In this document: piece by piece, positions 10,519 to 22,020 of the stretch | How positions within the stretch are numbered: the first letter of the stretch is position 1 | Layout: each line of letters opens with the position of its first letter | Assembly: GCA_013399895.1 (NCBI GenBank) | Contig: VXBA01002618.1 | Span: 793,540-857,539 of the forward strand | Direction: 5' to 3' | DNA: 64,000 nucleotides | Origin: Serilophus lunatus | Lineage: Eukaryota > Chordata > Aves > Passeriformes > Eurylaimidae | Program-made: the position numbers and the translations under genes | The notes under the pieces: generated by a model | Seen by the model: only the letters and a program-made list of their open reading frames with translations | Database searches by the model: none | What the model was told of the DNA's origin: nothing

Positions 10519-10975
10519 AATCCACCACTTGCTTCGCCAGGTCCTTTAGCCACAGCCGCTGCTTCTGCTTCGGACCGTCTGCTTTCCTGCCGCGAGTTGA
10601 GTGGTTCATTTGGTGAACTCCTGGACCCCTTCCTATCTCCAGTGGTCATCTCTCCACTCCTGCGGTGCTTTCTCAGAGACCAGCTGGCGGCAGACGAGGG
10701 GCGCACACCCCCATTCACCATCATCATTACCTCCCGGCCACTAGCATCCCCTGCTGTTTACTTCAACCAACTGCACTTTAGGACACTTAAATGGAAAATA
10801 CTCTTTTTTCTTCCTTGTTTTGCCTGGTGTGGGTGGGATTGGTGTGTGTGGTTTGGGGTTTTGGTTTGAGAAGTGATTGTTTGTTTTCTTCTGTGGATTT
10901 TCCCTTGGTATTTTAATTTTTTTTAATTCAATTTTTTTCTACCTCATATAAAATACATATATACCATATTTTAGT

Positions 10976-10981
10976 AATAAA
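10976..10981 (+). terminator. Poly(A) signal AATAAA of the LTR-like element
   Basis: AATAAA stands in AGTAATAAAATTC, 75 bp before the element's right end and about 520 bp after the expected start. This order (TATA, start, AATAAA, end) matches the R region of an LTR. The second element at 24805 has the same AGTAATAAA word at a like distance from its end. Confidence 0.5.
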
Positions 10982-10985
10982 ATTC

Positions 10986-11051
10986 TTATTTCTTTTATAT
11001 ATCTTGTATCTCCAATTTATAAAACCATATTTTGTCCTCAAACCAGGACAC
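10986..11051 (+). repeat. Right inverted end of the 8848-11051 element
   Basis: This is the partner of the left arm. It contains TTATTTCTTTT, TATAAAACC and ATTTTGTCCTCAAACCAGG, ending ACA. The AATAAA signal sits 10 bp inside this arm, which fits an LTR 3' end. Confidence 0.7.
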
Positions 11052-14000
11052 TTTTTTATTTGAACCATCTTCCTTTGCCCCTGGAGTTACAAAAGTGGTA
11101 TGTTAGCTAATCATATGGAGTGCTGATACCACTGGAAGTACATAACCCATTTCAGAGTGATACCTGGTCCACTAGGGCACAGGAACAATACATGAGCAAT
11201 AGTGCTTGGAAACATGTGCTCTGCACCACTCATTACTGCCCAAGCTACCTGAGATTCACCCTCTTCCGCTCTGAAAAACCTCTGGCCTTTCCCTCAATAT
11301 TTTCTTCCTGCTGTATTCTTGCAGAGAGTGCTTTAAAGGATACAAAAATCCTAAGTAGTACAGTATCTGCAGCCTGACTTAGAGTTTCTAAATTTCCATT
11401 ACTTGCAGCCATATGTGTAACTGTCACCATACTCTGACAGGTGATTTAATTTCAGTAGCACCTTGAGCTTTTCCTTGGGTGGCAGCAGGTAATCCTAATG
11501 ATTCAGAGAACCTGGGCAGCTCATGCTGTTCCTCCCAGCAACTCTGCTACATTTTATTGACGCAGCCTCTGGAGCTAACGGCTTTACAAAAGGAATAGTT
11601 CCTTTCTGTGCTGACATGCAGTGAGCAAGGAGGATATGTTTTATCTTAGTGATAAAGCCTCTGTGGGTGCTTCCCCTTTAGGACAGGACAGAGTAGCCTT
11701 GCTTATTTTTGCTGTCATTTGTCCTAGCAGAAGTTTTGAGTATGACAGCCCACTGCTTTCCCTCCGTGTGCTCACTAGCCTGCAGCATGGGGGGGTGTTG
11801 CCTCTGTCCCAGCCTCAATTTCTCCATCTGTAAGCGGGGATAATTTTCCGGAAGGGCCTTGAGACCTACTGGTGAAAATGCACACTTCCACAGTGTGCTA
11901 AGATCTCTGCTCCTGTGCTTCCAACTTCATAAGAAAGCTCTGAAAACTGCATTTGTCACCTGCATTTCTACAATACATTGAGCTTCTCCAAAGCCAGGGA
12001 CCCGTTATCCCAGGTGTTCTTCGAGCATGGTCTGCCTTCTGAAAAAGTCTAGTAATCTCTTCAGTTTTGACTGCAATGCATCACTTTGAGTCCTTTGCAG
12101 ACCATTCCTTCTGCTTCTGTTCCTCCTGCAGGCCCCAAGGAGTCTGTACATCTCAGAAGCTGTTGAAGGGGGTATGAAGTGTTTTGTATGTTGCCAAACA
12201 GACCTTGCCACTGCTCCCTGTGTGGATTGCTCCTCCAAACCAGGCATCAAGGGAAGGCCACAATTCTGGGACTTGGAGGATCCAAAGTCCTCTGAGCAAG
12301 GACCACTGCATGTGGTACCCTTGTCCCTGATTCCATGATGAGACATAGGCAGGTCACACATTCAGTCCATGCCTGGCATGTGTCCCAGGACAGGAAGGAA
12401 GCCACCAGAAGCAGCAAGGGAGCACAATGGAGGAAACAGTCAAGTGTCTTGTTTGAATTTTCACTACAGTCACTATCTAGACATTTGACAGGCTCAGAAG
12501 CAGGTCAGACACCAGGTTTCTGCAGCAGGATGGGGTGGTTGTGCATTCCTTCCAGGCTGAAATTGCTGCTGACCCTGTGAGAACAAACACAAGACAGATC
12601 CCAGATGCAAGATACGGGAACAAGAGGCAGGAGATACAAGGTCTGTTACCTCCTAACTCTCCGAGCTGGAACCAGTTTTTATGCCCAGCCAGAGAGCAGG
12701 ATTCTTAATGGCCTTTCTGGTCTCTAGTGACATCTGAATCATTACCACTTGGGCAAACATCTAGGTCACTCTGAAAAGATCAGCTAGTCCTGGTAGAGCT
12801 AGGTGGTCCGGTCTGGTACAGCAGTATAGCAAAATGATCTTAATGAGAAAACGTGCAGCCTTTGTTCCAATTTAGACACTGCTGGTGCTCTTCAGTGGAC
12901 AGAAGTCACAATCCAAAGGTCAACAAAAGCAGTGAAAGAATTTCCAGTGATTGTGAAGAAGTTTAGACCCAAAAGGAGTGTTTCAAGGTTCCTTTTCTGT
13001 CCCGCCTTCCCCCACCCCCATCCAGCATGCCTTGTCCCTCAGTTAAGCTGATAGTGTGGTTTGGGCAGCTGTTGACTGACCGAATTCCCAGTGCTAGGAA
13101 GAAGCACCCAATGCCAGGTATCTAGAGTCCCTCTAACCTTACTTTGCATTTTCTCAGCCTCCTTCTTGTTCTGCTTTCTGCCTCTTCTCCTCCTGAACCC
13201 AGTACTTTTTATATCTTGTGTAAACATGTTGGCTCTTAACACACCCAAAATGTAGCAGCAGACAGATCCTGCCCATACCTTCACACAACGAGGCTGCAGG
13301 AAAGCAAAGAGAGCAGGAACCAAAAGCAAAACGCAATCTGGATATCTAGGCAGAGTTTTGTGCTTTGGAGGTGTATTTTGTTTTGTACTTGTTTGTTTGG
13401 TAGCTTTGCAGATCCTTTTCTTGAAGCTTGTCACAGAAGGTGCAGTTTGCTCTTGGCAGCAGGGTAGCACACTCTGTGGATGAATTCCCACCAAATGCCC
13501 ACGAAGTGCCCAGACTCAGTCTCTGCGCCTGCAAATGGACATACAGACCATTTTATGTACAATGAAAGAAGCTGCACCAAGAACTACAATGCGTAACCTA
13601 GTTTTTATTCATCCTATTTTGATCAAGGCCTCTAAAAGGTTACAGGCTCTTTTAAGACTAAGGAAAATGTGGATAGATGCCCAGACGCTATTCTGCTGAC
13701 AGTGCACTTCTCTGACACATGTATCATGCGCTGCTGAAACACTGATAGTGGTTTTTCACAGAGGTCTGCAATCTATTAGACAGCACTTCCTGGTACGTTT
13801 AGATGTATCAGCCGATCCAAGGCTAAGAAGACCATAAAGAATTATGAAATATTTGGGTAGATGGGAATGATCCTTTTAACGATCAATGTGGATGTATTAC
13901 TTTGCGCATAGATGTAAATACACGCGTACACACATAAAAACATTAGTGGCAGTGAACCTGATAAATTGATTGTGCACCTTTGATGACATTCACTTCACTT

Positions 14001-14633
14001 GGCCATGCTAATTCATCTCCTAGGGATGCTGCTCTTGCTCCATAACCTCCCCGAGTTTGCCAGCAAGAGACGGTCTTTGAACCGAGATTACCCTGCACAA
14101 AACTTCACACCTTCCCCCCTCTTGGGAAATTCCTCTACCACCCCACCCACCACATAAAATTACCCATAGATTAAACAATATTGAACCCCAGGCCAAAAAT
14201 GAGGTTGAGGTCCAACTGTTGATTGACCATTCAGGATAGAAAAAGAGAATTTTATATTACAAGAAAAGATAAATTCTCAGCCTTCTTCAAGGACCATTGA
14301 CATTGTCTTTGACTAACAAATTGAGACGTAATAGACCCTAAAGTCATGGTATTTTAGCTCCGGAAAACTGAATTTACATGATTATTAAAGGTTTTGAAAA
14401 TTCATTAATTTTATGTTTTTCTCGGTTTTAGTCCTGTGAAGTTGAACTTACAGAAACAAAGATTAAACGTAACATAAAATGATCTGTAAGGAATATTTGA
14501 TGTTAATATTGCCTCCTCCAACTACACCAGAGATTTCCTTTTTGGACAGGAGATGCACTAAAAGCATATCAACAGCTGAGGGACATGGAGTGGAATTGAC
14601 TCTTTTTAGGGTGCCTTCCACAATTTGTTTGTC
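11052..14633. other. Unassigned non-coding stretch
   Basis: No recognisable gene or transposon. Open frames of 118 codons (12005-12361, minus) and 151 codons (13039-13494, minus) have no splice context or family resemblance. An AT-rich segment at 13790-14010 with TAAT/GATAAATTGATT words looks like possible conserved non-coding DNA, without proof. Confidence 0.5.
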
Positions 14634-14822
14634 AGAGAATCATAAAATCATTAAGGTTGGAAAAAATACCTCTAAAATCAACCTGTCCAACCATTAGCAT
14701 CACCATGTTCACCAGTAAGTCATGTCCCGAGGTGCCAGGTTCTCCCCTGAGCCTCCCTTTTCCTCTGGGCTAAACACTCCCAGCTCCCTCAGCTTCTCCT
14801 CATAAGGGGAGCTCTCAGTTAC
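14634..14822 (-). mobile_element. CR1 LINE 3' fragment with internal deletion
   Basis: The left edge AGAATCATAAAATCATTAAG is the reverse complement of a CR1 3' end with its octamer. It is followed by the CR1 3' text GTTGGAAAAAATACCTC and CATGTCCCGAGGTGCC. At about 14738 it jumps directly to CTCCCCTGAGCCTCCC and CAGCTCCCTCAGC. On the minus strand this encodes YEEKLRELGVFSPEEK, the C-terminal part of CR1 ORF2. In a complete CR1 a few hundred bases lie between these parts, so an internal deletion joined them. The copy is diverged and inactive. Confidence 0.88.
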
Positions 14823-17800
14823 TGTCTTAACGAAGAGTTTCCACAGATTTATAGAGACTTTGGAACCAAGAATTGCTCTGCTGTATATGATACATGTCAT
14901 CAGGTATTTGTGCAATAAGTTCTTTATGCTGTGCTTTGCACTGCTGGTTGAGTGCATTTAAAGTGATGTCTGGGCACATGTTTGCAAGACTCCTCAGAGC
15001 CATGTTCACAGAATCACCCCCTTTTAATCTCCATAATTTAAAAGGCAGTTTGTCTAAACACCGAGAAGACTCCTGAACAACGACCCATTAGGCTCAGCCG
15101 ACCCTTCTGGTTTGTTCTTCCCTAGAAGTGTGCTTGCAAGGACTGAGATGATGTCAATCTGATAATCTTTTATTTCTAACAGCACTTAGATGAGACTGCA
15201 GAAGTGACGTTAATATTGTGTCTGCTTCTTTAGTTCACCTGCTGGCAGTTGCTTTGCTGAGATCACTGGGTTTTTTCATTCTGTATTTATAGTTTTGTGT
15301 GCCACTTTCAGCATGCAGATTATCAGAGTCTTGATTGCTGCATCTTGTAGTTTATCAAGACCTTTTTTTGCTAATCATGAAAGACTAGTCTCAACAAACT
15401 GGACAGGAGGGAAATTTGATTTCTCTCTTTCTATTTCATAAATACGTGTGTTTCACATACTTAGACATGAACATGGTAACTTAGAAAATAACTAGCACAA
15501 ATGTTGCCATTTCCAATGGGAGGCTGATTTTTAGTTATGTAAGATTTTTAGTAATGTTTAAAGTCAAGCAGGTTCAATGTATTATTAGCTTGGGAGGTAA
15601 AAGAGTACAGGAGAATTGCTATCTACACCTGAGCCTATGACTGGATTTAAGACTGTGGACCTATTTCTCTTCTCTTCATCCCTCCTCCACACTGACACCA
15701 GCGGGTGCCTGGGAGACAGAGCTCAATCTGCTGGTAATTCTTGAGTATCTACTGTTTTAAAGCTTTGGCTTCTTAAGACAAGTGGTCTTGCATTATTATC
15801 AACTGTTGTCATGTAAGAGAATGTCTGATTTTTAAAGTTGAAGATGAAGCTTGCAGCCAAAGTGAGAAGGTCTAAAAGCTTGTATGCCAGCAAGCAAATG
15901 AAGAAAGACATACATTTCCTATTAAAAAGGACTGAATGATATAACTCTTGGCAGAGGGCCATGGAACTGCTGTCAGCGTTATTTCCGTCTGCTAGGGCCA
16001 GGACTGAATGCACAGGGCATGTCTGCACTCCAAAATGAGCTAGTGAAGGCTTTGGCAGTGTGTCCGCTCAGAACACCCAGCCCAGCCCTGGCTCTGAGGT
16101 CTGGATGGTGACTAGCTGTGCTAGTGGAATAGATGTCTCCTGGGCCAGCATGTCATTGCCATGGCTGAGCCCTACCGTCTGCCCATGTCAAGCTGATGCT
16201 GGGTACAACTCAGAGGCATCTGGGAACTGGGTAGTCTTCGTCTGAAAGACCATCATGAGACAAAGGATGCTATCAAAGGATTCTTTTTCAATTTTGTTTT
16301 GCTGAAGGATTATTTGTTGTACCTCTTTGCTTTTGAGTGCAGGCTTTGGCTTAACCATGGAAATGGATATTTCCCCAAATGCTTGCCTTTTGTTGAATAG
16401 TTTCCATTTTTCATACCTCCTTTATGAGATGCCTGGATCCATTTTCATGTGCTCAATGATTTATTCCCACCCGCTGAAAGGGAAAAGGAAGGAAGTTGCA
16501 AATGTCAAATCCTATTTGACTGATTTAACTGATTGTTGGACTATAGGAAATTGTTCTGTTAGTGTAAGGCAGGTTCTTGGACAAGAAGATATGGATAGGA
16601 AGTGAGGAAAATGCAGTTGTACAAAAGGTTTTCATGTAATGTGCAAGATTAGATAAAAACAATAGCACATTGTGAGGCTAGTGTGCTGTAAGACAAGTAA
16701 TGCCAAAAGAGATGCCTAAAGCAGATGGGATCGATCACCTACTGAATGTACTTCTTGTTCTTCATATGTGGTCCAGAGAACCTAGAATGTTCAAAGCGCA
16801 GTCAGTTCTTAGGTAAGACCAGGTTACTTGGGGCTTTATCCAGTTGGACTTTGGAAAACTCCATGGTTGGAAACAGCACACCTTTCCCGGGCAACAGCCT
16901 TGTGTGCAAGAGATGGCAACACTCCTTTGAAAACTGTTCCTCCTTCCTTCCTGTGGCTAGAGTAGAAACCACTTTTGTACAATCTTAGTGGAAAGACCTG
17001 AATGTCTTATATTCAGTCAGCTTTGCACTTCAAGCCTGCAACTCACAGTGTGCTCAAAATATTGCTGTCTCACTGTCTCACATTGAGTACTGTGTCATGA
17101 TTAGGTTACCTGAAATCAGCATTTTGTGACATTTGAGACTCTTGAGGGCATGTGAGACACCTGCATGAGGCTGATGGACATGGGTGTCCCAATGAGTGAT
17201 GGCTGAAAGGCAGGTAGGACAGTCAAGGACACAACACATGGCACAAGATGTTTATGACAGATAATGAAGCTAAACCTCGATGTTGGGGTGCAGCTGCAGA
17301 TTCAGACACCTACTTTTAGACACAGACTACATGTAAATTGGATGTCCAAACTCTCACTGTAATCTGGGAATATCTAATCACTGCAATCAATGGAGTTTGG
17401 GGAGAGGTTAAGGTGGGCACTTACAGATAGCAACTTAAAGGTAATATGAATCACTCTCCAGGCTTTATTTGTTAGGGTAAGATTTGGTTGCCTGCTCATG
17501 ACAGGTAGTGCTATATGAGATGACTTGCAATGTGATATCCACACTGGGTGGGTAGATTGTAGGTAGATCTGAGGCCTTCTGGAGAAGCAGACGGAGAATA
17601 GGCAGAATACCCTGGGACATCTCAAATACCTACCTCCTGTGTATCAAGTCTCTAGTTCTCAGTGGATACAGAGGAACTCTGACACATTGCTTGCATGTAC
17701 ACCTTACATGGCAGACACCCTCATAAAGTTGTCTCATTCTGCGGCTCATCTCACTGCTAACTTTTAGATGGAGAAATAAGAAATTTATTCCACTTTTAAA

Positions 17801-18199
17801 ATTGATCTTTATACTAAAAAGTTCAAGTTAGGTTACTGAATCACCTGAATTTCTAACTTTTCAAACTTTTAAGGGCTTTGAGAAGGAAGAGAGTTATTAC
17901 TTATCAGCCATGTCTTATCTTAGGGCTTAGATGCAATTCAGGATAGACTTACAAACCTAAACATGTAATTGGAGAATAGTCATCTGCTGGTTTTCTCAGT
18001 TAAGAATCTTAAAGCTTTAGAAGTATACCAGGTGCCTGATTTCTCCTATAGCACAGGGTTTATTACAAGTTCTAGTCGCTCATTGAAGCCATAATCTTTA
18101 AATCTGTGCCTTCCATGAATCAATCAGAAGTAAAGCAGGACTTCTATGGAAAAACATGAGCCCTGATTTTAAATTTGCTTTGATAGAGAATTCTCCATA
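14823..18199. other. Unassigned non-coding stretch
   Basis: No gene or clear repeat. Short open frames of up to about 100 codons show no recognisable protein. AT content is ordinary. Confidence 0.5.
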
Positions 18200-18930
18200 G
18201 CAATTAGTGACCTATCCTCATGATTAACCCTTTCACTATTAAAATTCATCTTTCTACTCTGAGTGTGTGAAATGTCAACTTATAGACATTGAATAATGTT
18301 GTAGCTTTGCCCAAGAGAATACTGAACTCTTTGTTGTTTAAATTCCTGCATGATGTACTAGCATTTTTGTGTTCATTCAATCACTTTGACTTCATTTGCT
18401 TTTGGCTACAAGTTTTTTATTTACTCATATGTGTCCTTAGTCATTGTTTTCCAGAGCATTCTCCTGCTTGTATATGAAAACCAATAGTCTTTGTTGTTAG
18501 ATAATTACTCTGTCAGCGACATACTGTCCTCATTAGTTGCTACTGTGCATATACATATATGCTATCAGCTTTATTAACTAACATTTCTTTCCTTGTCATA
18601 GTCAAAAATGTTAAATAACAGAAGGTCAAGAAAAGTCTTATGGGATCCTCTCTGAGGATATTTCCCTGGTTACCCTTAGATTTGAAATTTGTCATTTCTA
18701 GCATTTAATCCTTTTGCAACCATGTACTGTGCTGGTTTTCCCATTGTTTGTGCCTGTGAGTCCAAGTGCCATACATAAGCCATTGAGGGAATCTCTTAGA
18801 TGAGCACTACAGCCTTTATCAACTCAACTTGTTATTTCATCAATAAGAGATAGCAAGTTACATCTTGTCACAATATTTTATGTGTCAGTATCCTGACAGA
18901 ATCTATTCCTTCCCTAACTGGTGGCTTTTC
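18200..18930 (-). mobile_element. Ancient CR1-like LINE relic (crocodile/turtle type)
   Basis: Although heavily diverged, the order of words matches the reverse complement of old sauropsid CR1 elements. AATGTTAAATAACAGAAGGT and TCTTATGGGATCCTC come first, then TTTAATCCTTTTGC, then CCTTTATCAACTCAACTTG, TTATTTCATCAATAAGAGAT, AGCAAGTTACA and GACAGAATCTATTCC. Together these are the complement of the reverse-transcriptase finger/palm coding region. The match is from memory of consensus sequences and has no intact frame. The left limit is uncertain: weaker similarity seems to start near 18200, and 18600-18930 is the surest part. Confidence 0.68.
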
Positions 18931-21900
18931 TTTTCCTTTTCAGCAGGGACAATCCTCTTCCTCGTCTTCTGGAGGAAGGACATATTGAAGACACCAGTGG
19001 CCCAACATCATGTCATGCACAAGTTGCATTGGGTGGCAATAGAGAGCTGCACCCTTGAAGGGCTTTTCTGGGTCTACTTGCTCTTCTTGCTTCCCAAGGA
19101 ATGCTGCTGAAACATGGCTCAGCTCAGCTGTGCAATGGGACAATATCCTGCCCATGGGAGCAGGAGACACTGCCACATCTCACTCGACCCTGGTGCTGTG
19201 CTTTCCACTTCTGCTGAGTAGTCACAGCAGATACCGACCGACCCATCTGCTGTACTCTGATGCTACACTGAGTTCATTATTGCTTAAGCAGTTCTTTGGA
19301 AATGCAGAGCACTGTAAAGGTGTGAAATGTCATCACTATTAAACCACTGTGAGCCCACAGCTCTGGTTAAATTCACAGCTCTGTGTTAAAAGGTGTGAAA
19401 AGGACCATCATAAGAGAGTCTGGACTTCAGGTGTATGCTCAGTCTTTAGGAAGACATAGGACATAGCAGCATTTTGGTCATGCAGTTTGAACAGTTGTAA
19501 GATTGTGGAAGCTGGACGACTGAAAGGGTACAAAATAGTCATATTATTCTACTACCTCCCTACACCATCTCAGCTTACATTGCAAAATCACTGAAGTTGA
19601 GGGAGTAATGTCAAGCTTAATTTGACAAAGAGAATTAGTTAACCCAGTATTTACCATATGTACAGTAAATTACTAGGACCTGGAAGTAGGAAAGGAAAAA
19701 TAAAATATATGTGTATTATTTCTGCAATTGAATATGACATGTAGAAAATTCGTAGTTAGGTTTAAAATCCTGAAAATGTACTTTTGAGTATTTTTGATTC
19801 TGTGAGCCATCTGGCAACTGGGTATTTAACAAATCATAGACAGTATAGGGATGCAGTGCTGTTACAGTCATCTGCTTGTGCTCACATGATTTTGTCATAA
19901 AGCTCTTGCTATTTTGCAAATCCTTGCTGGATCAGCAATGGACATCACTATCTTCAGCCTCCATTTACTGCAGCTTCTGAATATTATAAATTTTGCAGGC
20001 TTAGAGGAATGATGCCAGAGGCTCTCAGAATCTGGACTTAGTTAAAATTTGTGGCAAAGGGAAGAGAGAAAGAGGAAGAAGAAAGGGAGATCTCCATCTG
20101 GGGTAAATTAAGATAGCGCTATTCCAAACTATGGCAGCTCAAGACCATTTTAAGGAAAAAGCATATGTTAAGAGCTCACGGAGGGTTAGTTCAGAGAGTT
20201 CTTGATGAGTAGCCAGCCAGGTGATGTTTTCATCCTTTCTTTTGTTTATCCGAGAAACCTGAATTAAATTAATGTTTTTATTCTGGTTTTGTTTCGAGCT
20301 CCCCACAAATACTGGTGGAACACTGGCAAGAAAAGAAGGTCCATTTGTAAACCAGTGACTTGTTTTTTCCAGATGAAAGTTTAGACTACCCCATTTGAGG
20401 CAGGGTAAGGTAAGATACTGTGAGTTTAAGGCTGCTGATTTATTTCCTGACTTTAGAAGGAAAGAATTGATTGGCATAGTTTTCAGGAATTTCAAATATT
20501 GCAAACCATGGAATATTCTTACTTAAATTTTGCTTTTCAGTCTCTGTGTTCTTTAAGGAAAAATCATTAACATGTTAAAACAGGCTAGGACCCCATGTTC
20601 TGCCCTTCTCATGGCTCCTTTTGATTACATTCACCATAACCTTCATGTTATGAAGGGCAACTCAAATTTTCCAATATTTTAAGGCAGTTTAGGGGAATGA
20701 CAGTTCTGGTATCGCAGGATGTCAGCATTTACCTCCCATATGTGTGTTTGTTGGGGGCTTAGGTGCTTACAGATTGGGAAGTATTTATTACTTAATGAAT
20801 TCTCTGCATTTCTGGAACAGCTGTATACCTCAACTTTGTGCTGCTATAAGTATACTTACACAGAAGTTATGCACCACGTTGGATAGCTCTGCCATCCAGA
20901 GTAGTCCTTTAAAAAACAGATGGATGTCTCTGAAAGTTTGCTGCAGTGACTCTCCATCACATCTGGTGAGTGAGATTTCCATGCAGTTCTCTTATCTGAG
21001 CATTTCTTCATCAGCAGATTGCCAGGGGACAGCTGTTACATCTGATAGGTAAGAAAAGGAGATGGATCATGTGGCACAGCACAGCAAATCAGTCCAGTCT
21101 GCTAAATCAAATGATCGGGAACCATCTCCAAGAAAGAAAATCAAATGCCACAAATTATTGTGAAGGGATGTAGAGACCCTCCTGAGTTCTTGTGCCCTGC
21201 AAATACTACAAAATAAGCACTGCTCTTCTTAATGCACAGTGGGGATGTTTTTACAAAGCAAATAAGCATTTACAGATGTTTTCAATGTTTCCCATTTTGT
21301 CTGAGTCAATCCATAACCATTTAAACCATAGAGAGCCTAATTCCATTTATAGCAGTCAGTTGTAGCAATATTCAAGATTTACACCAATACAGGTGAGAAT
21401 CAAGTCTTGCTGCACTTTGCAGCTGGTTTGATCTTGTACCTGCTGTCACTTGGACTGGAACAGTCTCTTTAGGTAGCTAACCTCAACTGGTATGCAAAGA
21501 TGAGCTTACTAGCCAGCATTCACAAACTCTTTCTTTAACAAGGACAAGGCCAGATTTGGTCCATCGTCCCAAAAGATGCATTTTTTTTTAGACTGGAGAG
21601 TATTTTCAGCAACTCCAGTAAGTATTTTCCTGTGGTCAGCAACTGCTTGTCTGAAAATGAGTTTTAGGATTACAACTGCAATGTTTCAAATAGGATTGAA
21701 AGAAATGCATCACTGTTTCCCTACATTTCCTTAGGCCCTTAGGCATTATCCCAATGAATATGACAACCGAATCTTGAGTGATTTGTTGAGCCTGGATCTC
21801 AGAGGTTCTCTGAGCTTGTACAGCACTCAGTTGGGCATCAGTGACTGAGGTGATTTACTATCAAGGTTACTTGCCTCTACTTTGTTATACCCAAAACCTG

Positions 21901-21990
21901 ATGCTGGTTTCAGAAGTCGGCAAAAGCCACCTTTTTCTGAGTTATTTTACTGGCGTTGCCTAAACTTACAGAAGAGAGCTTCATTTTACC
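18931..21990. other. Unassigned non-coding stretch
   Basis: No recognisable gene or named repeat. Small open frames of 60-121 codons on both strands look like chance. Confidence 0.5.
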
Positions 21991-22020
21991 TTTCTTTCTT
22001 TTTTTCTTTTTTTTTTTTTT
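21991..22020 (+). repeat. Pyrimidine/poly-T tract
   Basis: TTTC units pass into an uninterrupted T run of 14. It may be the tail of a minus-strand retroposon or a simple repeat; no body is recognisable beside it. Confidence 0.8.

Larger units (their letters stand above)
9290..10740. other. CpG- and GC-rich core (island-like) of the element
   Basis: GC content and CpG density rise sharply against the AT-rich surroundings and fall again after about 10740. Many overlapping open frames of 60-230 codons occur on both strands. This is expected where stop codons are rare for compositional reasons. None shows a familiar domain. The core carries the promoter elements listed separately. Confidence 0.6.
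8848..11051 (+). mobile_element. 2.2 kb inverted-end element, probably an ERV-type LTR or a composite of LTR ends
   Basis: The left edge begins TGTCCTGGTTTGA and the right edge ends TCAAACCAGGACA. The outer 22 bp are inverted copies differing by one missing base. Weaker inverted similarity continues to 8910 on the left and 10986 on the right, including TTATTTCTTTT on the outward-reading strands. TG...CA termini fit a retroviral LTR. On the + strand the right half has LTR order: GC box 10285, CCAAT 10320, TATA 10423, YY1 motif 10508, AATAAA 10976, element end 11051. No gag, pol or env text is present. Flanks (ATCCTT left, CTTTTT right) do not give a clean target duplication. Alternatives are a non-autonomous DNA transposon with inverted repeats of about 65 bp, or two opposed LTR fragments enclosing other DNA. 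It has no recognised coding gene despite many open frames in its GC-rich core. Confidence 0.65.
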
